Origin: Cryomorphaceae bacterium BACL7 MAG-120322-bin74
Lineage (GTDB): Bacteria > Bacteroidota > Bacteroidia > Flavobacteriales > Schleiferiaceae
Reading direction: 5' to 3'
DNA length: 64,000 nt
Assembly: GCA_001438205.1 (NCBI GenBank)
Contig: LICG01000005.1
Location: forward strand, 1-64,000
Both the position numbers and the translations under genes were made by a program. The notes under the pieces were generated by a model, which was given only the letters and a program-made list of their open reading frames with translations, searched no databases and was not told the DNA's origin. Of this stretch, positions 60,326 through 64,000 are shown one piece after another (positions within the stretch are counted from its first letter, which is position 1; each line of letters begins with the position of its first letter).

Positions 60326-60333
60326 TATTTTTG
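60326..60333 (+). promoter_or_regulatory. TATTTTTG -7 element of gyrA
   Basis: A perfect TAnnTTTG match with a 24-base leader to the gyrA ATG, in the 161-base divergent clpC-gyrA interval. Confidence 0.5.
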
Positions 60334-60357
60334 AAGAATACACTTTAATCTGACAAA

Positions 60358-62880
60358 ATGGCGGACGCTGAACGTATTATTCAAATAAATATTGAGGAGG
60401 AGATGAAGAGCTCCTACATCGATTATTCGATGTCGGTAATTGTCTCCCGCGCCTTACCAGATGTCCGCGATGGACTAAAGCCTGTACATCGACGTGTATT
60501 GTTTGGAATGAATGAAATGGCCAACTATTCGTCTCGTCCCTATAAGAAGTCCGCTTTAGTGGTAGGTGAGGTAATGGGTAAGTTTCACCCTCACGGTGAC
60601 TCGGCCATTTATGATACAGCAGTACGTATGGCCCAGAATTGGTCTTTGCGTTACACCTTGATTGACGGGCAAGGAAACTTTGGTTCTGTAGATGGTGACT
60701 CCCCTGCAGCTATGCGTTATACAGAGATTCGTATGCGCAAGATCACGGAAGAAATGGTCAAGGATATTGACAAAGAAACCGTTGATTTCAAACTCAACTA
60801 TGATGACTCCAGGGAAGAGCCCACTGTTTTGCCAACGCGGATTCCAAACCTACTAGTGAATGGCGCCTCAGGTATTGCCGTGGGTATGGCGACCAATATG
60901 CCGCCGCACAACTTAACAGAGACGATCAATGCGACTATTGCCTATGTGGATAATCCAGAGATTGACGTAGAAGGCTTGATGCATTATGTCAAGGCCCCTG
61001 ACTTTCCAACAGGCGGCATTATTTATGGTTATGATGGAGTTCGCGAAGCTTTTCACACGGGCCGTGGGCGCGTCGTGGTTCGCGCACTTGCAACCATTGA
61101 AGAGGTGAATGGCCGCGATTGCATCATTGTTTCGGAAATTCCCTATCAGGTCAACAAAGCCGAAATGATTAAGAAAACGGCTGAATTGGTTAATGACAAA
61201 AAATTAGAGGGCATTAGCGATATCCGCGACGAGTCTGATCGTAATGGTATGCGCATTGTCTATGTACTTAAGCGTGATGCAGTGCCCAATGTGGTGCTCA
61301 ATAAGCTATACAAATTCACGCAGCTGCAGTCGAGCTTTAGCGTGAACAATGTGGCCCTAGTGAAAGGGCGTCCGCAGATGCTCAACTTGCGTGACATGAT
61401 TCACTATTTCGTGGAACACCGGCATGAGGTTGTGGTGCGCCGCACACAATATGAATTAAGTCAGGCGGAGAAGCGTGCACATGTTCTAGAAGGCTTGCTC
61501 ATTGCGATTGACCACCTTGATGCCGTAATTAAGTTGATCCGCGCGTCTAAAACGGTGGATGAGGCAAGGGAGGGCTTGATGTCTGAATTTGGGCTTTCTG
61601 AAATCCAGGCGAAGGCCATTCTTGAATTGCGTCTACAAAAACTTACGGGATTAGAGCGTGATAAAATCAAGGCGGAATTCAATGAGTTGATGGAACAAAT
61701 TGCCTACTTCAAGCGAATTTTAGGAGAAAAGGAGCTTCGGATGACCATCATCAAAGAAGAACTCGTCGAAGTCCGTGAAAAATATGGTGACGAGCGTCGT
61801 TCCGTGATTGAATATGCCGGTGGTGATATGCGCATTGAGGATATGATCGCGGATGAAGATGTGGTCATCACGATTTCGCACATGGGGTATGTCAAGCGCA
61901 CGCCACTGACCGAATACCGCACCCAGAGTAGAGGAGGAGTAGGGGCGCGCGGCGCCACCACCCGTGATGAAGACTTTATTGAACATGTTTTTGTCGCCTC
62001 CAACCACAACTATATGCTCTTCTTTACGGAGCAAGGCCGTTGCTTCTGGTTGCGCGTGTATGAGATTCCTGAAGGCAATAGGACAAGCAAGGGAAAAGCC
62101 ATTGTGAATCTGATCAACATCCCTCAGGATGACAAGGTGAGGGCCTTCATTAACACGAAGGATATCAAAGACGAAGAATACGTCAATTCACATTATGTCG
62201 TACTCTGCACGACGAAAGGCATTATCAAAAAGACTACCCTGGAGGCCTATAGTCGTCCCCGCGTAAATGGCATCAATGCCATCACCGTTCGCGATGGTGA
62301 CCAGCTTCTTGAGGCGCGTTTAACCACGGGTGATATGGAAATCCTGATGGCGGTCCGCTCTGGTAAAGCCATTCGATTCCCAGAGGCGAAGGTTCGTCCC
62401 ATGGGTCGAAATGCTTCAGGTGTTCGGGCCATGGCATTAGATACTGAAAATGATGAAGTCGTTGGCATGGTGTGCATTGAAAATGACCAGGAGAGCATCC
62501 TTGTGGTGAGTCAAAATGGGTATGGAAAACGCACTTTGGTGGAAGACTATCGCGTCACAAATCGTGGCGGAAAGGGGGTTAAGACCTTGAGTATTACAGA
62601 AAAGACAGGAAATCTGGTCGCAATTAAGATGGTGACAGATGACGACGATTTGATGATCACCACAAAGAATGGCATCATGATCCGCATGGAGATGAAAGAG
62701 ATCCGCGTCATGGGTCGCGCAACACAAGGTGTGCGGGTGATCAACCTTAAATCAGGTGTTGTCATTTCCTCCGTAGCCAAAGTGCCTCATGTTGAAGATG
62801 AGATAGAGGTAGAGGGGATTGTAGAGGATGCAACTAATCTTGGTGTTAATTCACCAGCACCAGATGCTTCCGCTGAGTAA
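60358..62880 (+). CDS. gyrA: DNA gyrase subunit A
   Basis: The cleavage-rejoining subunit of gyrase. The 840 residues include the catalytic Tyr in [10 protein letters not shown] (Y121) and the quinolone-resistance region [17 protein letters not shown], in which the Ser (82) and Asp (86) match the wild-type E. coli residues (83, 87). Six GyrA C-terminal blades follow, with the gyrase box NRGGKG. It is divergent from clpC. Confidence 0.97.
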   Translation: MADAERIIQINIEEEMKSSYIDYSMSVIVSRALPDVRDGLKPVHRRVLFGMNEMANYSSRPYKKSALVVGEVMGKFHPHGDSAIYDTAVRMAQNWSLRYTLIDGQGNFGSVDGDSPAAMRYTEIRMRKITEEMVKDIDKETVDFKLNYDDSREEPTVLPTRIPNLLVNGASGIAVGMATNMPPHNLTETINATIAYVDNPEIDVEGLMHYVKAPDFPTGGIIYGYDGVREAFHTGRGRVVVRALATIEEVNGRDCIIVSEIPYQVNKAEMIKKTAELVNDKKLEGISDIRDESDRNGMRIVYVLKRDAVPNVVLNKLYKFTQLQSSFSVNNVALVKGRPQMLNLRDMIHYFVEHRHEVVVRRTQYELSQAEKRAHVLEGLLIAIDHLDAVIKLIRASKTVDEAREGLMSEFGLSEIQAKAILELRLQKLTGLERDKIKAEFNELMEQIAYFKRILGEKELRMTIIKEELVEVREKYGDERRSVIEYAGGDMRIEDMIADEDVVITISHMGYVKRTPLTEYRTQSRGGVGARGATTRDEDFIEHVFVASNHNYMLFFTEQGRCFWLRVYEIPEGNRTSKGKAIVNLINIPQDDKVRAFINTKDIKDEEYVNSHYVVLCTTKGIIKKTTLEAYSRPRVNGINAITVRDGDQLLEARLTTGDMEILMAVRSGKAIRFPEAKVRPMGRNASGVRAMALDTENDEVVGMVCIENDQESILVVSQNGYGKRTLVEDYRVTNRGGKGVKTLSITEKTGNLVAIKMVTDDDDLMITTKNGIMIRMEMKEIRVMGRATQGVRVINLKSGVVISSVAKVPHVEDEIEVEGIVEDATNLGVNSPAPDASAE

Positions 62881-62903
62881 ATACATGTAAAACAACTTTT
62901 CTA

Positions 62904-62933
62904 AACGCCCGACCTAATATTAGGCCGGGCGTT
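62904..62933 (+). terminator. 30-bp near-palindrome after gyrA
   Basis: AACGCCCGACCTAATATTAGGCCGGGCGTT reads as a palindrome with one mismatched pair. It can form a long hairpin and would serve as a gyrA terminator, but no T run follows and its last base is the first of the TATCTTTG box at 62933-62940. It could instead be an operator for the next gene. Confidence 0.55.
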
Positions 62934-62940
62934 ATCTTTG
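62933..62940 (+). promoter_or_regulatory. TATCTTTG -7 element of the TPR gene
   Basis: A perfect TAnnTTTG match directly abutting the gyrA hairpin, with a 17-base leader to the ATG at 62958. Confidence 0.5.
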
Positions 62941-62957
62941 CACATATATTCTGAACT

Positions 62958-64000
62958 ATGAAAACGTATGCATTCTTTGGAGCGTTGGTATTGTCCATCT
63001 CCGTTTTAGCTCAAGCACCTAGCGTGTCTAGCGCAAAAATTGCCATGGATCGAGGAGACCTGGTTGAGGCAAAAAAGTACATTGATGAGGCAACCACCAT
63101 TATTGATGGTCAAGCCGCAGAGACAAGGAATCCGAAGCTGATGCCAAAATACTTTGCGTATAAAGGCCAGGTTTACTACAAGTTGTTTAAAGATGAAGCC
63201 TTGACTGAGCGTGAATATTTAGATGTGGCTGCCCAAAGTTTTGCAGATTGTATTGCTGCAGAGTCTGGAGGTAAGAAGCGCTATTCTAAAGAATCAGATG
63301 AAATGCTGCCGTACATCGCAGCTGATTATGTGACAATGGCGGAGCACTATAATTTTAATGAAAGCGATAAGACAACGGCAATTAAGGCCTATGAATCAGC
63401 CTTTACATTGAGAAACTCCTTGGGGATATTGGATACCCTAACGCTCAGCTACATTGGGTACTTGTCTCAAGACGTTCAAAATTATGTGCGTGCAGAAGAA
63501 GTGTACAAGCAACTGATTGACATGAATTACAAAAATATTATGTGGACAGGGATTCTCGTCGAGGAGGGCACTCGTTATCCTTTTCCAGATAAGAAGACGT
63601 TAGATTTCTTCGTGCAAACGGAGCGAGCATCTGACCCTGAGCGTTCGGAGTCTATCGCCCATGAGTTTTATATCCAGCTACTTTGGGTTTATAACGAGCT
63701 CTCTAAAGAGGAGGATTATGATGCCTTAATGAAGGTGGCCCGTGCCAAGTTTCCTCATAACGATAATCTTTTGAAAATGGAGCTTCAGAGTTATTTGGAT
63801 AAAGAGGATTATGATGGAGCATTGGCAAACCTTGAAGAGGCCCTTGTGAATGATCCACAAAACGCGTTGTATCTATACAATGGTGGGTTTATTTACCACC
63901 AGAAGAAGAAGGATCTTGTAAAAGCCCATGAATATTATATCAGAGCCATGGAGGCAGACGCAAAATATTTAGATGCTGTGTACATGCTAGGCCTTATGCA
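62958..64000 (+). CDS. Exported TPR-repeat protein (partial, runs off the window)
   Basis: The reading frame opens at ATG 62958 and stays open for 347 codons to the window end. It begins with a signal peptide (MKTYAFFGALVLSISVLAQ), followed by helical hairpins of tetratricopeptide type such as AMDRGDLVEAKKYIDEAT (about 29-46), YDGALANLEEALVNDPQNAL and HEYYIRAMEADAKYLDAVYMLG near the end. It is probably periplasmic and a protein-interaction scaffold; the full length and role cannot be judged. Similar TPR genes often follow gyrA in Bacteroidota. Confidence 0.85.
   Translation, partial: MKTYAFFGALVLSISVLAQAPSVSSAKIAMDRGDLVEAKKYIDEATTIIDGQAAETRNPKLMPKYFAYKGQVYYKLFKDEALTEREYLDVAAQSFADCIAAESGGKKRYSKESDEMLPYIAADYVTMAEHYNFNESDKTTAIKAYESAFTLRNSLGILDTLTLSYIGYLSQDVQNYVRAEEVYKQLIDMNYKNIMWTGILVEEGTRYPFPDKKTLDFFVQTERASDPERSESIAHEFYIQLLWVYNELSKEEDYDALMKVARAKFPHNDNLLKMELQSYLDKEDYDGALANLEEALVNDPQNALYLYNGGFIYHQKKKDLVKAHEYYIRAMEADAKYLDAVYMLGLM

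Noticed and set aside
1-64000. CRISPR, insertion sequences, phage genes or rRNA
   Set aside because: No repeat array, transposase, terminal repeat, capsid or ribosomal RNA sequence was found.

Overview
This 64 kb window is chromosomal DNA of a Bacteroidota bacterium, most likely a marine member of the Flavobacteriales. The evidence is the gene order dapA-bamD-rpoZ-coaBC-porD(DUF4835)-recN, the lineage-typical families (DUF6913, DUF4197, DUF4369/TlpA, S46 dipeptidyl-peptidase, START-like protein, PorD, a T9SS-like C-terminal domain), release factor 3, and a recurrent TAnnTTTG promoter -7 element. Coding density is very high. No gene-free stretch reaches 300 bases. I see no rRNA, CRISPR array, insertion sequence or phage gene. 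One tRNA (anticodon CAU) is present.

Layout: 1-13.3 kb carries housekeeping genes: thioesterase, secreted metalloprotease and ribD on the minus strand, then prmC-ligA-DUF6913-dapA and bamD-rpoZ-coaBC-porD-recN-fabI. 13.4-15.0 kb is prfC. 15.0-21.8 kb is the most interesting region, a light-response and carotenoid cluster. It holds a MerR regulator with a CarH-type B12 photoreceptor domain, an ECF sigma factor, crtI, crtB, idi, a eukaryotic-type pyruvoyl-tetrahydropterin synthase, folE and a photolyase, nearly all overlapping or a few bases apart. 21.7-28.7 kb is mainly minus strand: a conserved protein of unknown function, an MBL hydrolase, a dihydroorotase-like protein that has lost its metal ligands, DUF3299, an FtsX-type ABC permease with its ATPase, and an MFS transporter. 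28.8-38.3 kb has a Cys-rich PDZ protein, a pirin, ffh-folD-queE, rel, fumarylacetoacetase and glyA. 38.4-53.5 kb holds envelope and metabolic genes: DUF4197, a hydrolase, an outer-membrane protein, rluF, a tRNA, PAP2, fabG, a TlpA-like lipoprotein, an S46 peptidase, sucD, a class IV aminotransferase, pdxH and an oxidoreductase. 53.5-64 kb has HU, fmt, recQ, an AAA kinase, DUF493, clpC, gyrA and a partial TPR protein.

How it works together: the best candidate for a little-described system is the 15-21.8 kb cluster. A cobalamin-dependent light sensor probably represses the sigma-factor promoter through a 9-bp dyad overlapping the -7 box. In light, the sigma factor would then drive genes for carotenoid (crtI, crtB, idi), pterin (folE, PTPS) and DNA repair (photolyase). 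This wiring is inferred from motifs and gene order. A second pattern is that about fifteen gene starts lie about 4-5 bases after a TAnnTTTG-like box, which suggests widespread leaderless transcription.
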